From Micromonospora sp. NBC_01699 (GTDB lineage Bacteria > Actinomycetota > Actinomycetes > Mycobacteriales > Micromonosporaceae), in contig NZ_CP109199.1 in the NCBI RefSeq assembly GCF_036250065.1, forward strand, positions 4,340,001 through 4,404,000: DNA of 64,000 nucleotides. The letters are read 5' to 3'. The position numbers were made by a program, and so were the translations under genes. The notes beneath the pieces were generated by a model that had not been told where the DNA came from, ran no database searches, and saw only the letters and a list, made by a program, of their open reading frames with translations. How positions within the stretch are numbered: the stretch's first letter is position 1; every line of letters begins with the position of its first letter. Shown here in pieces: positions 48,876-58,177 of the stretch.

Positions 48876-51326
48876 ATGGCCCGTTTCGTCCCACCGCACA
48901 GCCGAGCCGGAGCGGCGGCAGCGCTGTCGACCGCCGTGCTCGCCGGATGCCTCGTCGTACCCGGACTGATCGCCGCTCCCGCCGCCGCGCAACCCAACGA
49001 CGGGGCGACGGGCTCGAACAGCTTCACCGTCGAGCCCCTGTCGGACGGCGGGTGGCGGGTCGAGCTGCGGCTCGACGAGCCGCTGCCGGTCCGCGACGCC
49101 GTACCGGAACTGGCCGTGGACGGTCAGATCATCGGTACGGCCGAGGAGTCCGCCGACGGACTCACCCTCAGCACGGAGACCACCGACGCCAGCGTCGCCG
49201 ACGCCGAGCGGGTCGACGTCGGGTGGAACGGCGTGGTTCCCGACCTGCTGCCGTCGCCGCAGCGGCGCGCCCCGGCACCGGAGGGCCGCAGGGGCCCGCA
49301 CCGGAAGAAGCCGCTCTTCACCGACCCGGCCACGCCCGGCCGCTACGCCGTCGAACGGCTCGACTACGACCTCGGCGACACCGCCACGACCCTGTCCGGG
49401 CTCGACAACCTCCCGGTCGAGCTGCGCGCCGCCGTCTACGCCCCGGCCCGCGCGAAGGGGCCCCGCCCGGTGGTGGTCTTCCTGCACGGCCGGCACTCGG
49501 CCTGCTACAACCCCGTCACCCGGCAGACCAACAACACCAACTGGCCGTGCCTGGCCGGGTTCATCCCGATCGACAGCCACCTCGGCTACACCGAGACGGC
49601 CGAGTCCCTGGCCAGCCACGGCTACGTGGTGGTCTCGATCAGCGCCAACGGCATCAACGCCAAGGACGCCACGAACACCGACGACAACGGCGCGCTGGCC
49701 CGTGGACAGCTCGTCCTGCGACACCTGGACCAGCTGGCGCGGTGGAACGACTCGAAGGGCCCGTCGTGGTCCCGCCATCCGCTGGCCGGGCGCCTGGACC
49801 TGCGCAACGTCGGGCTGATGGGACACTCGCGCGGTGGCGAGGGCGTGGTCGAGGCCGCGCTGCTCAACGCCGGGAACCGGCACCCGTACGGGATCCGCGC
49901 CGTACTGCCGCTCGCACCGGTCGACTTCGGCCGGCCGACCCTGCCGGACGTCCCGATGGCGGTGCTGCTGCCGTACTGCGACGGTGATGTCTCCAACCAG
50001 CAGGGGCAGCACTTCTTCGACGACACCCGCTACTCGGTGGACGACGACGTGCTGCGCTCCTCGCTCATGATCATGGGCGCGAACCACAACTTCTTCAACA
50101 CCGAGTGGACGCCGGGCGTCTCCGTCTCGCCGTCGAACGACGACTGGTCACCCGCCACCGACGAGGTGTGCGGCAGCGCCAGCCCGAGCCGGTTGACCGG
50201 CGCCGAGCAGCGGGCCGTCGGCACGGCGTACATGGCCGGGTTCTTCCGGCTCGTACAGGGCGGGGAGACCGCGTTCCTCCCGCTGTTCGACGGCACCGAC
50301 GGCACGGTGCCGTCGGCCGGCCGGGCGGAGGTGTACGCCCAGGCCCAGGCACCCGGCTCGCGCCGCCTGGACCTCGCCCCGCTGGAACGTCCCGCCGACA
50401 CCGTCTCGGTCACCGGCTTCGACCTGGGCGCGTACTGCTACAGCGTGGCCTCGCGGGTCCTGGTCGGCGACACACCGTGCTCGGCGACCACCGCCACGTC
50501 CAAGATCCCGCACTGGACGCCGGCCACCTTCGCCACCTCGGTCCCGACCAGCCCGGTCCTGCGGCTGGGGTGGAGCCCGACATCGACGTCCCCGCAGGTA
50601 CGGGTGGCCGTCCCGACCGGCGACCGGGACGTACGCCGGTACGACGCGCTCACCTTCCGGCTGGCTCGGGACGAGGCGGCGGTCGGCGACGTCGACCTCG
50701 ACGTGGCGGTGGTCGACTGGGCGGGCCGTTCGGCGACCGTCCGGGTGGGCACCGTCAGCCCCGCCCTCGATCCGTTCCCGGCCTCGACGAACACCCCGAA
50801 CGGGATCAGCCGGCTGGGCAAGACCTGGCTGCGTACCGTCCGGCTGCCGGTCGACTCGATGCGCGGAGTGGACCTGAGGAACATTCGGTTCGTCACCGTA
50901 CGCCCGGCCACGCCCACCGGTGGCGCCTACCTGTCCGACATCAGCTTCGACAGCCCCGGCGTCGGCGACGGTGGCGCCACCTCGGCGGCACAGGTCAGCA
51001 TCGCCGACGCGACCGTGAGCGAGGGCGCCGGGCCGGGCACCGCGACGATGCGACTGACCCTCACCGACCGGCTCAGGAGCGCGGCGACGGTCCAGGTCCA
51101 GGCGGCGGCGAGCGGGTCCGCGTCCGCCGGACAGGTGCCGCTGCTGTCGTTCCCGGTCACCATCCCCCGGGGAGCGACCGGGGCCCGGATCGAGGTGCCG
51201 CTGGTCGGCAACACGGCGGTCAACACCGCCTCGCTCCGCTACAAGATCACCATCTCGGCGCCGACCGGGGCCGTGATCGGTGACGGCTTCGCCTGGCTCA
51301 CCGTGCTCGACGACGACACCGCCTGA
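48876..51326 (+). CDS. Secreted alpha/beta-hydrolase with C-terminal Calx-beta-like domain
   Basis: An 816-residue secreted protein. Signal peptide at 1-~38 ('AAAALSTAVLAGCLVVPG', 'AAPAAAQ'). Residues ~170-500 are an esterase/lipase-like alpha/beta-hydrolase: 'VVVFLHGRHSACYN', nucleophile elbow 'GLMGHSRGGEGVVEA' (Ser ~314), a following acid region, and 'MIMGANHNFFNTEW' with the probable His. The last ~110 residues ('VSIADATVSEGAGPGTATM' to 'WLTVLDDDTA') look like a Calx-beta domain, a calcium-binding adhesion module. Probably an extracellular esterase or amidase. An ATG at 48876 with GAAGGAG upstream. It is the terminal gene before a hairpin. Confidence 0.82.
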   Translation: MARFVPPHSRAGAAAALSTAVLAGCLVVPGLIAAPAAAQPNDGATGSNSFTVEPLSDGGWRVELRLDEPLPVRDAVPELAVDGQIIGTAEESADGLTLSTETTDASVADAERVDVGWNGVVPDLLPSPQRRAPAPEGRRGPHRKKPLFTDPATPGRYAVERLDYDLGDTATTLSGLDNLPVELRAAVYAPARAKGPRPVVVFLHGRHSACYNPVTRQTNNTNWPCLAGFIPIDSHLGYTETAESLASHGYVVVSISANGINAKDATNTDDNGALARGQLVLRHLDQLARWNDSKGPSWSRHPLAGRLDLRNVGLMGHSRGGEGVVEAALLNAGNRHPYGIRAVLPLAPVDFGRPTLPDVPMAVLLPYCDGDVSNQQGQHFFDDTRYSVDDDVLRSSLMIMGANHNFFNTEWTPGVSVSPSNDDWSPATDEVCGSASPSRLTGAEQRAVGTAYMAGFFRLVQGGETAFLPLFDGTDGTVPSAGRAEVYAQAQAPGSRRLDLAPLERPADTVSVTGFDLGAYCYSVASRVLVGDTPCSATTATSKIPHWTPATFATSVPTSPVLRLGWSPTSTSPQVRVAVPTGDRDVRRYDALTFRLARDEAAVGDVDLDVAVVDWAGRSATVRVGTVSPALDPFPASTNTPNGISRLGKTWLRTVRLPVDSMRGVDLRNIRFVTVRPATPTGGAYLSDISFDSPGVGDGGATSAAQVSIADATVSEGAGPGTATMRLTLTDRLRSAATVQVQAAASGSASAGQVPLLSFPVTIPRGATGARIEVPLVGNTAVNTASLRYKITISAPTGAVIGDGFAWLTVLDDDTA

Positions 51327-51336
51327 CCGAGAACGA

Positions 51337-51371
51337 GTCGTGGGGTCGGGCGCGTCCGCCGACCCCACGAC
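51337..51371. terminator. 13-bp perfect hairpin between convergent genes
   Basis: GTCGTGGGGTCGG at 51337-51349 pairs with 51359-51371 around a 9-nt loop, placed between the hydrolase stop and the end of the leftward reductase gene. Confidence 0.8.
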
Positions 51372-51387
51372 ACGTCGTCCCGGTCGC

Positions 51388-52053
51388 CTAACCGGTTCCG
51401 GTGTCCAGGGCCAGTTCGAATTCGGCCCGACGCAGCGAGGCGCCGAAGACGGGTCCGCCCGGTTCGAGCAGGCGGCCGGCGCGGAGGCTGTCCAGCCGTA
51501 CGCTGTCGTAGCCGACGCGTTCGACGAGTTCCGCCACCACCTTGACCCCGGCCGGGTCGTCCCCGGCGACGCCGAGCGCGCGGCGCTCGGGTGAGCCGGC
51601 AGGCCGGCGTTCCTCCTCAAGTTCGTGGTAGCCGAACTGGTTGAAGGTCTTGACGACGGTGGAGTGGGCGAGCCGGCGCTGGACGATCTCGCTGCTGCCG
51701 TACGCGGGGTCCTCGAACATCTGCTGCACACCGTCGATCGGCGTCCAGTAGTTCATCGTGTCCACGACGAGCTTGCCGGCCACCAGGTCGGGATCGAAGG
51801 TCGCGAACCGGTGCAGCGGGATGGCCAGCACCACGATGTCGGCGTCGGTGACGGCGTCGGCGGCCCAGCGCGGCTCGGCTCCGGGGGCCAGCACCCGGGT
51901 GATCAGGGCGATCCGCGCGGGGTCACCGGCGGCGGCGATCGTCACGGGATAGCCGGCGGCGATCGCTACCCGCGCGATCACCGGGCCGGTGTGGCCCGCG
52001 CCGAGCACCGCGAGCCGTGGCATCGGCGCCAGGACGGGTACGCCGTCGCTCAT
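51388..52053 (-). CDS. NADPH-dependent F420 reductase-like protein
   Basis: A 221-residue Rossmann-fold protein: 'RLAVLGAGHTGPVIARVAIAAGYPV' (~13) and 'DADIVVLAIPLHRF', with 'LVVDTMNYW' and 'HSTVVKTFNQFGYHEL', as in the F420-dependent NADP reductase-like family. The second of two adjacent ATGs (52053) has the better spacing from GAAGGGG; the first would add one residue. It likely transfers hydride between NADPH and F420 or a flavin; activity not certain. F420-linked LLM enzymes also occur in this window. Confidence 0.75.
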   Translation of the reverse strand: MSDGVPVLAPMPRLAVLGAGHTGPVIARVAIAAGYPVTIAAAGDPARIALITRVLAPGAEPRWAADAVTDADIVVLAIPLHRFATFDPDLVAGKLVVDTMNYWTPIDGVQQMFEDPAYGSSEIVQRRLAHSTVVKTFNQFGYHELEEERRPAGSPERRALGVAGDDPAGVKVVAELVERVGYDSVRLDSLRAGRLLEPGGPVFGASLRRAEFELALDTGTG

Positions 52054-52239
52054 CATCGCCCCTTCGCGCGCGGTCCGGGCAGCGGTCGGTTCCGGATGTC
52101 GAGCATACTGACGGCTGAGTGATCGGGGTTTGAGGTACTTCGTCCGCCTCGTCCGGATAGCCTGGCTCTCGGGTTCCGGGTCGGGCCTGCGGGCGGGTCA
52201 CCGTCCCGCCGTCCCGGCAACCACGCGGAAGGAAACGGG

Positions 52240-52830
52240 ATGACAAGACCCACCACGGCCACCGTGGACCGGGAGTACGGCGAATCCACGGCGGACCCGA
52301 CGCAATGGCCGGGGCCGCTCACCGTGGTCGACCTGACGGTGAACGGGGAGCCCCGCCGGGTCCTGGTCGACGTCCGCACCACCCTGCTCGACGTCATCCG
52401 CGAACACCTCGACCTGACCGGGTCGAAAAAGGGCTGCGACCACGGCCAGTGCGGCGCCTGCACGATGCGGGTCGGCGGCAGCACGGTCCTGTCCTGCCTC
52501 ACCCTGGCGGTCGCCGTACGCGAGCCGGTCGAGACGATCGAGTCGCTCGCCGCGCCGGACGGGACCCTGCACCCGATGCAGCAGGCGTTCATCGAACAGG
52601 ACGCCTTCCAGTGCGGCTACTGCACGCCGGGTCAGATCCTGTCCGCCATCGCCTGCGTCGAGGACGGGTACGCGGGCTCCGACCACGAGATCCGCGACCA
52701 CATGAGCGGCAACCTGTGCCGGTGCGGGGCGTACCCGCACATCGTCGCCGCCGTACGGCAGGTTCGGGACACGACACCGGCGCGCGGGACCGGACCGACC
52801 GCCCACGGCACCGCGACCGGGCGGGGCTGA
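52240..52830 (+). CDS. Molybdenum hydroxylase, 2Fe-2S subunit
   Basis: A 196-residue small subunit with two iron-sulfur domains: plant-type 'GSKKGCDHGQCGACTM' with later Cys in 'VLSCLTL', then 'FQCGYCTPGQILSA' and 'GNLCRCGAYPHI'. It carries electrons in a xanthine dehydrogenase-family complex. Unlike E. coli PaoA there is no Tat signal, so the complex is probably cytoplasmic. It is first in a three-gene operon, 3 bp before the FAD subunit. Confidence 0.93.
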   Translation: MTRPTTATVDREYGESTADPTQWPGPLTVVDLTVNGEPRRVLVDVRTTLLDVIREHLDLTGSKKGCDHGQCGACTMRVGGSTVLSCLTLAVAVREPVETIESLAAPDGTLHPMQQAFIEQDAFQCGYCTPGQILSAIACVEDGYAGSDHEIRDHMSGNLCRCGAYPHIVAAVRQVRDTTPARGTGPTAHGTATGRG

Positions 52831-52833
52831 GCC

Positions 52834-53853
52834 GTGCGCCCCTTCGTCTACACCAGGGTCGACACCGCCGAGCAGGCCGTCGCCCGCGCCGCCCCGGTCG
52901 ACGGCACTGTCGGCCCGACCAACTCCCCGGTCCAGTTCCTGGCCGGCGGCACCAACATCGTCGACTACCTCAAGCTGTCCTGCTGGACCGCCGACGAGCT
53001 GGTCGACATCAACGGGCTCCGGGACGAGCACGGCTCCATCGAGGTGACCCCGGACGGGATCCGGTTCGGCTCGCTGGTCCGCCTGCGCCAGGCCCTCGAC
53101 CACCCGGCGGTCGTCCGGGACTACCCGGTCATCGCCGAGACGCTGGGGCGGGCCGCCAGCCCACAGCTGCGCAACATGGCCTCGCTCGCCGGCAACCTGC
53201 TGCAACGCACCCGGTGCGGCTACTTCCGGGACGTCGACTACGACGAGTGCAACAAGCGCCGGCCCGGCTCCGGCTGTGCCGCCATCGGCGGGAGGAACCG
53301 GATGCACGCGGTGCTCGGGGTGAGCGACAGCTGCATCGCCAGCTACCCCGGCGACCTCGCCCAGGCACTCGTCGCCCTCGACACGCGGGTGGAGACCCTC
53401 GGCCCCGACGGCGTACGGACGTTTCCGGTGCGGGACCTGCACACGGGTGCGGACCGACCGGAGGTCGAGACCATCCTCGCACCGGGCGAACTGATCACCG
53501 CGCTGTTCGTACCGTCGGGTCCGCACACCCGGCGCTCGACGTACGTCAAGGTACGCGACCGCGAAAGCTACGAGTTCGCGGTCGCCAGCGCGGCGGTCGC
53601 ACTCGACCTGGCGGACGACGGAACCGTCACCGACGTGCGGATAGCCGTCGGCGGCCTGGCCTACCGGCCCTGGCGGGCCGACGCGGCGGAGGAGTTCCTG
53701 CGCGGCCGACCACTGACCGCCGACAGCGCGGAGCAGGCCGGACGCGTCGCCCTCGACGGCGCCGTCACCCACGGCGACAACGACCACTCCCCCGAACTCG
53801 GCGCCCGCACGGTCGCCCGAGCCCTGATCCAGGCCGCACAGTTGCAGGTGTGA
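52834..53853 (+). CDS. Molybdenum hydroxylase, FAD-binding subunit
   Basis: A 339-residue FAD subunit: 'LAGGTNIVDYLKL' and 'SLAGNLLQRTRCGYFRD' for FAD binding. The stretch from ~125 carries several cysteines ('RTRCGYF', 'DECNKRRPGSGCAAIGG') as in PaoB/YagS, where this insert holds an extra [4Fe-4S] cluster. GTG start 3 bp after the small subunit; the large subunit begins 1 bp after its stop. The three genes form one tight operon. Confidence 0.92.
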   Translation: MRPFVYTRVDTAEQAVARAAPVDGTVGPTNSPVQFLAGGTNIVDYLKLSCWTADELVDINGLRDEHGSIEVTPDGIRFGSLVRLRQALDHPAVVRDYPVIAETLGRAASPQLRNMASLAGNLLQRTRCGYFRDVDYDECNKRRPGSGCAAIGGRNRMHAVLGVSDSCIASYPGDLAQALVALDTRVETLGPDGVRTFPVRDLHTGADRPEVETILAPGELITALFVPSGPHTRRSTYVKVRDRESYEFAVASAAVALDLADDGTVTDVRIAVGGLAYRPWRADAAEEFLRGRPLTADSAEQAGRVALDGAVTHGDNDHSPELGARTVARALIQAAQLQV

Positions 53854-53854
53854 C

Positions 53855-56074
53855 ATGACAGCCCCACCGGACGGCAGACCGACCCGCATCGGGACACCCA
53901 CCTCCCGGGTCGACGGATGGATGCGGGTCACCGGCGCGGCCAGGTACGGCTCCGACTACGCCGTCCCACACCAGGCGTACGCGTACCTGCGCACCAGCGC
54001 GATCGCCCGGGGCCGGATCACCGGCATCGACGAGACCGGGGCGCGGAGCCTGCCCGGGGTGCTCGACATCCTGACGTACCGCAACGTCGGCGACGCCATC
54101 AAGCCCGGTCGGGACTTCGCACGGCAGGGGGTGATGGACTCCACCGTCGCCCCGCTCGCCTCCGACCGGGTGTGGTACGCCGGCCAGATCGTCGCGATGG
54201 TGATCGCCGAGTCGTTCGAGCAGGCCCGCGACGCCGCCGGGCGGCTCCGGATCGACTACGCGGCGGAACCCGCGAAGTCCACCTTCGCCGACGACGACTT
54301 CGTGGCCGCCGAGCGGTCCGGCGCGGCCGGGCAGTCCGACGCGCGGTCGGGTACGGCCGACCCGGCCGAGACCGAGGGCGTCGGCGACCCGGACGGCGCC
54401 CAGGCCGACTCGCCGGTGACCGTCGACGCGTGGTACGCGACACCGACCCAGCACCACAACCCGATCGAGCTGTTCACCACCACCTGCGCCTGGACCGGGT
54501 CCCGCCTGACGGTCTGGGAGTCGTCCCGGAACGTGACCGGGTTCCGCAACGGGCTGGCCGAGCAGCTCGGCATCGACGCCGACGACGTACGCGTGGTGTC
54601 GCCGTACATCGGGGGTGCGTTCGGGTCGCGCGGCTTCCTCAACCAGCGGACCGCGATCGTGGCGCTGGCCGCCCGGCGACTCAAACGCCCGGTCCGGCTG
54701 GCGGTCACCCGGGCGCAGATGTTCACCATCGCCACGTACCGGGCCGAGACCCGCCAGCACGTACGACTCGGTGCGACGCCGGACGGCCGGCTGCGCGCGC
54801 TGACCCACCGGGGCTGGGAGATCAGCAGCCGGGCGGACACCTTCAAGGTCGCCGGTACGGAGTCGTCGACCCGGCTGTACGACTGCCCGAACGTGGGCTC
54901 GGCGGTCACCGTCGTGCACGCCGACCGCAACACGCCGGGCTTCATGCGCTGCCCGCCCGAGGTGGTGTACCTGTTCGCCATCGAGTCGGCGATGGACGAG
55001 CTGAGCTACGCCCTCGGCATGGACCCGGTCGAGCTGCGCCGGATCAACGACACCATGGTCGAGCCGGTCAACGGCCGCCGGTACACCTCGCGAAACCTGG
55101 TCGCCTGTCTGGACGCCGCCGCCGACGCCTTCGGCTGGGCCGACCGCGACCCACGGCCGGGCAGCATGGTCGACGGCGACTGGCAGATCGGGTACGGCTG
55201 CGCCGCGATGTCGCACACCGCGTTCGCCGCACCGGCCAGCGCCCGGATCACGGTGTCGCCACAGGGCTGGGTCCGGGTGCAGACCGGCGGACACGATGTC
55301 GGCGGCGGCCTCGGCACCGCGATCGCGATGACGGTCTCGGACCTGCTGGAGGTGCCGCTGGGACGGATCAGCGTCGACCTCGGGGACAGTGACCTGCCAC
55401 CGGGCCCGATCGCCGGCGGCTCGATGTCCACCGCGAGCGTTTGCAGCGCCGTGGCGAAGGCGTGCGAGCAGATCCGGGTACGCCGGGCCGCGACGACGCC
55501 CGGCGACGGCGGCGGCGCCATCGAGGCGTACGCGGAGTTCCTGCCCCGGGGCGTGCCGGACAGCGGCAGGCGGATGCTGTACGCGGGCAGCCCGATGCCC
55601 AGCGGCGGATACCGGTTGCCGGATCGCGCCGAGTGCTCGTTCGGAGCCGTGTTCGTGGAGGTGCGCGTCCACCGGCAGACCCGTGAGGTGCGCCTGCCCC
55701 GGATCGTCGGCGCGTACGCGGCCGGACGGGTGATCAACCCGAAGACGGCCGAGAGCCAACTGATGGGTGCACAGATCTTCGGCACGTCCATGGCCCTGTA
55801 CGAGGGGACCGACCTCGACGAACGGTACGCCCGGTACACGAACACGAATCTCGCCGATTACCACATCCCGGTGAACGCCGACATCACCGACCATCAGATC
55901 ATCATCATTCCGGAGATCGACAACTCGCTCAACGAACTCGGGATCAAGGGCGTCGGCGAACTCGCCACCAGCGGCGTGAACGCCGCCATCGCCAATGCCG
56001 TGCACCACGCCACCGGGGTCCGGATCCGGGAGCTGCCGATCCGGCTCGAAAAGCTGCTTTCCGTACGGGCCTGA
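53855..56074 (+). CDS. Molybdenum hydroxylase, molybdopterin-binding large subunit
   Basis: A 739-residue catalytic subunit of the xanthine dehydrogenase/aldehyde oxidase family (PaoC/YagR-like): 'RVTGAARYGSDY' opening, 'PYIGGAFGSRGFLNQ' near residue 250, 'QTGGHDVGGGLGTA' near 475, and 'GIKGVGELATSGVNAAI' (~695), where the Glu is the catalytic base. The set probably oxidises aldehydes to acids, with Pao-like architecture. No XdhC/PaoD maturation chaperone is in the window. Confidence 0.93.
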   Translation: MTAPPDGRPTRIGTPTSRVDGWMRVTGAARYGSDYAVPHQAYAYLRTSAIARGRITGIDETGARSLPGVLDILTYRNVGDAIKPGRDFARQGVMDSTVAPLASDRVWYAGQIVAMVIAESFEQARDAAGRLRIDYAAEPAKSTFADDDFVAAERSGAAGQSDARSGTADPAETEGVGDPDGAQADSPVTVDAWYATPTQHHNPIELFTTTCAWTGSRLTVWESSRNVTGFRNGLAEQLGIDADDVRVVSPYIGGAFGSRGFLNQRTAIVALAARRLKRPVRLAVTRAQMFTIATYRAETRQHVRLGATPDGRLRALTHRGWEISSRADTFKVAGTESSTRLYDCPNVGSAVTVVHADRNTPGFMRCPPEVVYLFAIESAMDELSYALGMDPVELRRINDTMVEPVNGRRYTSRNLVACLDAAADAFGWADRDPRPGSMVDGDWQIGYGCAAMSHTAFAAPASARITVSPQGWVRVQTGGHDVGGGLGTAIAMTVSDLLEVPLGRISVDLGDSDLPPGPIAGGSMSTASVCSAVAKACEQIRVRRAATTPGDGGGAIEAYAEFLPRGVPDSGRRMLYAGSPMPSGGYRLPDRAECSFGAVFVEVRVHRQTREVRLPRIVGAYAAGRVINPKTAESQLMGAQIFGTSMALYEGTDLDERYARYTNTNLADYHIPVNADITDHQIIIIPEIDNSLNELGIKGVGELATSGVNAAIANAVHHATGVRIRELPIRLEKLLSVRA

Positions 56075-56564
56075 ACCCGCACGGGTTCGCACCCGAAGCG
56101 GGCCCGGCCTATCTTGTTTCTAACCTTCGACTCTCTCGGCTGATGTTTCGCGGTGTCATGGGTGGACACGAAGGCGGCCTTCGGTGATACATCGCCGGGT
56201 TCATGGGCCCACGGACTGCCGATCTCGCCCTCCGACTGGAAGATAGTGCACCAGATGTCGGGGCAGGGCCGCCCCGGGACGACTTCGAGAGCGCGAAGGT
56301 AGCGCGCTGCTCCACCTTTTAACCACGCTTCCTCCTGGCTAGGCTGACCACAAACGATCACCGGGTTTGGTCACTCAGTCCGGGACCGAGGGCGACCTCG
56401 CCGGCGGTGTCGTTCACGCCGTACCCGAGCACGTTCGCGACACATTCGGGTGCCGGTGTGTTCGCGTTGCGCCACCACGGATGCGCGTGCAACTCTCGTC
56501 CTTGCCCTCCCCGCCGGGCCGAACTAGGGTCCGACCTCGGTTTCCAAGATCCCTGGAGAAACGT
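56075..56564 (+). other. 490-bp intergenic region, lower GC
   Basis: No gene is convincingly supported. The region is less GC-rich than the preceding operon and includes a small minus-strand frame (rightmost start near 56361) that lacks a good ribosome-binding site and known relatives. It holds the promoter of the DHFR-like gene at 56565. It may be part of an acquired segment that reaches ~57210. Confidence 0.4.
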
Positions 56565-57107
56565 ATGAGTGATGTAGGCACCGTCACTGGCAAGGTGGTC
56601 GTGAACAGGGTGATGTCGCTGGACGGCTTCATTGCCGGTCCTGGCCACTCGATGGACTGGGTCTTCGAGTACATGACCGCGGATACGGTCCCGGAGGTCA
56701 TGGCGGCCACGGGCGCCATGCTCGTCGGCCGGAATACCTACGAGGTCGGCAAGCGTATGGCCGACCAGAACCCCAGCTACGACGGGGGAGCACAGTTCGT
56801 CCTCACCCACAATCCTCCCGCCGAGCCGGACCCTGCCGTCACATTCCTCACCTGCGGACTTGAGGAAGCCGTTGCCACGGCACGCAGCGCCGCAGGCGGC
56901 AAGAACCTGGAGATCCTCGGTGCCGATGTGGCCGCCCAGTGTCTACAGCGCGGGCTTGTCGACGAGATCCTGGTGTATGTCCTACCGCTGCTACTCGGCG
57001 ACGGCGTCCGTTTCTCGCCTCCGGGCCTCGACAGGATCGACCTGGAACCTTTCAGCAATACCCAGTCGGGCGCCGTCACCATGCTCCGCTTCCGCGTGCG
57101 AAAGTAG
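56565..57107 (+). CDS. Dihydrofolate reductase family (RibD C-terminal-like) protein
   Basis: A 180-residue reductase of the RibD_C/DHFR superfamily: 'VVNRVMSLDGFIAGPGHSMDW' at the N-terminus, 'AMLVGRNTYEVGKRM' (~50), 'FLTCGLEEAVATARSAAGGKNLEILGADVAAQCL' and 'VDEILVYVLPLLLGDGVRF'. Such proteins bind NADPH; stand-alone ones usually have unknown substrates and are not necessarily folate enzymes. Its codon choice is less extreme in GC at third positions than the neighbours. A strong hairpin follows. Confidence 0.88.
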   Translation: MSDVGTVTGKVVVNRVMSLDGFIAGPGHSMDWVFEYMTADTVPEVMAATGAMLVGRNTYEVGKRMADQNPSYDGGAQFVLTHNPPAEPDPAVTFLTCGLEEAVATARSAAGGKNLEILGADVAAQCLQRGLVDEILVYVLPLLLGDGVRFSPPGLDRIDLEPFSNTQSGAVTMLRFRVRK

Positions 57108-57180
57108 GCGCGGCCCTCCAACGGCTACAGCGCTGTCCCTGAACCTTCACCGGGTGTGATCAGGCAGCTTGGGGTCGTGG

Positions 57181-57206
57181 GCGTCCCCAGCGTTCGCTGG
57201 GGACGC
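57181..57206. terminator. 12-bp perfect hairpin after DHFR-like gene
   Basis: GCGTCCCCAGCG at 57181-57192 and its exact complement at 57195-57206 flank TT; as RNA this gives an 11-bp stem with a short loop. It lies 74 bp after the stop codon. Confidence 0.7.
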
Positions 57207-57334
57207 GTTCGCGGCGTTGTGCGGCTAGGACGTCGGGGTGGCGGGTGTTTGGCGTTGCGCCAGCGTTCCCGCCCACCCTCGCGGGTCGCAGTGGGCGTAC
57301 GGCGACGGGCAAGGGCGACCACTGCTCGCTGGCC

Positions 57335-58048
57335 TCAGCAGGTGAGACAGAACGGGTGCCCGGCCGGATCCGCGAACACCCGGAACCGCTCGCCACCGCC
57401 GTCCAGCCGCGACGCGCCCAGCTCCAGTGCCCGCGCCTGGCCCGCGTCGAGGTCGTCGACGAGGATGTCCAGGTGCGCCTGCTGCGGGTTGGCCGGATCC
57501 GGCCAACGGGGTGCCCGGTAGTCGCTGACCTGCTGGAACATCACGTTCCTGGCACCGCTGGCGATGAGTGCGCCCTCGGGCCCCTCGTAGGTGACCTCCA
57601 TCGCCAGCAGGTCGGCGTAGAACCGGGCCAGGGCCGGTGCGTCGGGCGCGTCGATCGTCGCCGCGAACAGCTCCATCGCCGGACCGACACCGTCGCGCTG
57701 GCACAGGTCGAACGGGTGGCCGGCCGGGTCGGCCAGCGTGATCCAGGTCGCGCCGTCGGCCAACCGGGTGGCACCGAGGCTCACCGCCCGCTGCGCCGCC
57801 GCCTCGTGGCCGTCGACCAGCAGGTCGAGGTGGAACTGCTGCGGTTGGTCCTGGCCCGGCCAGCGGGGCGGGACGTGGTCCGGGGCGAGCTGGAAGGCGA
57901 CCTCCTGCCCGTCGGAGGTCCGTACGGTGATCCAGTTGGGGTCCTTCCGGACGATCTCCCAACCGGCGAGCTCGGCGTAGAACGAGGCAAGCTTCTCGAT
58001 ATCCGGCGCGTCGAGTGCGACGGCCTCCAGACGTCCTGTCACAGTCAT
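57335..58048 (-). CDS. VOC (glyoxalase/bleomycin-resistance) two-domain protein
   Basis: A 237-residue protein made of two similar VOC halves: 'LEAVALDAPDIEKLASFYAEL' / 'DPAGHPFDLCQ' in the first and 'ATIDAPDAPALARFYADLL' / 'DPAGHPFCLTC' in the second. Each half supplies beta-alpha-beta-beta-beta modules for a metal or ligand site. ATG at 58048 is preferred; an upstream ATG at 58057 is possible. Substrate unknown. Confidence 0.85.
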   Translation of the reverse strand: MTVTGRLEAVALDAPDIEKLASFYAELAGWEIVRKDPNWITVRTSDGQEVAFQLAPDHVPPRWPGQDQPQQFHLDLLVDGHEAAAQRAVSLGATRLADGATWITLADPAGHPFDLCQRDGVGPAMELFAATIDAPDAPALARFYADLLAMEVTYEGPEGALIASGARNVMFQQVSDYRAPRWPDPANPQQAHLDILVDDLDAGQARALELGASRLDGGGERFRVFADPAGHPFCLTC

Positions 58049-58177
58049 GCCCACCATCCTGCCCCCGCCCCCCGACAAATTCGCGCAGGCCGGGGCGCAC
58101 AGCCGTGGACGTACGCCGATCACCGGGGTTGGGTGCCGCCCGTCGACGGACGGCGCCCACCCGGTGGTCGTCGGTGG

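Noticed and set aside
55894-56361. Small minus-strand protein-like frame after the Mo-hydroxylase operon
   Set aside because: Partly antisense to the large subunit end, with no good ribosome-binding site and no recognisable domain; left as intergenic.
57210-57334. Transposase or gene remnant on the minus strand after the hairpin
   Set aside because: Short Arg/Pro-rich frames only, with no transposase motif, terminal repeats or target duplication.
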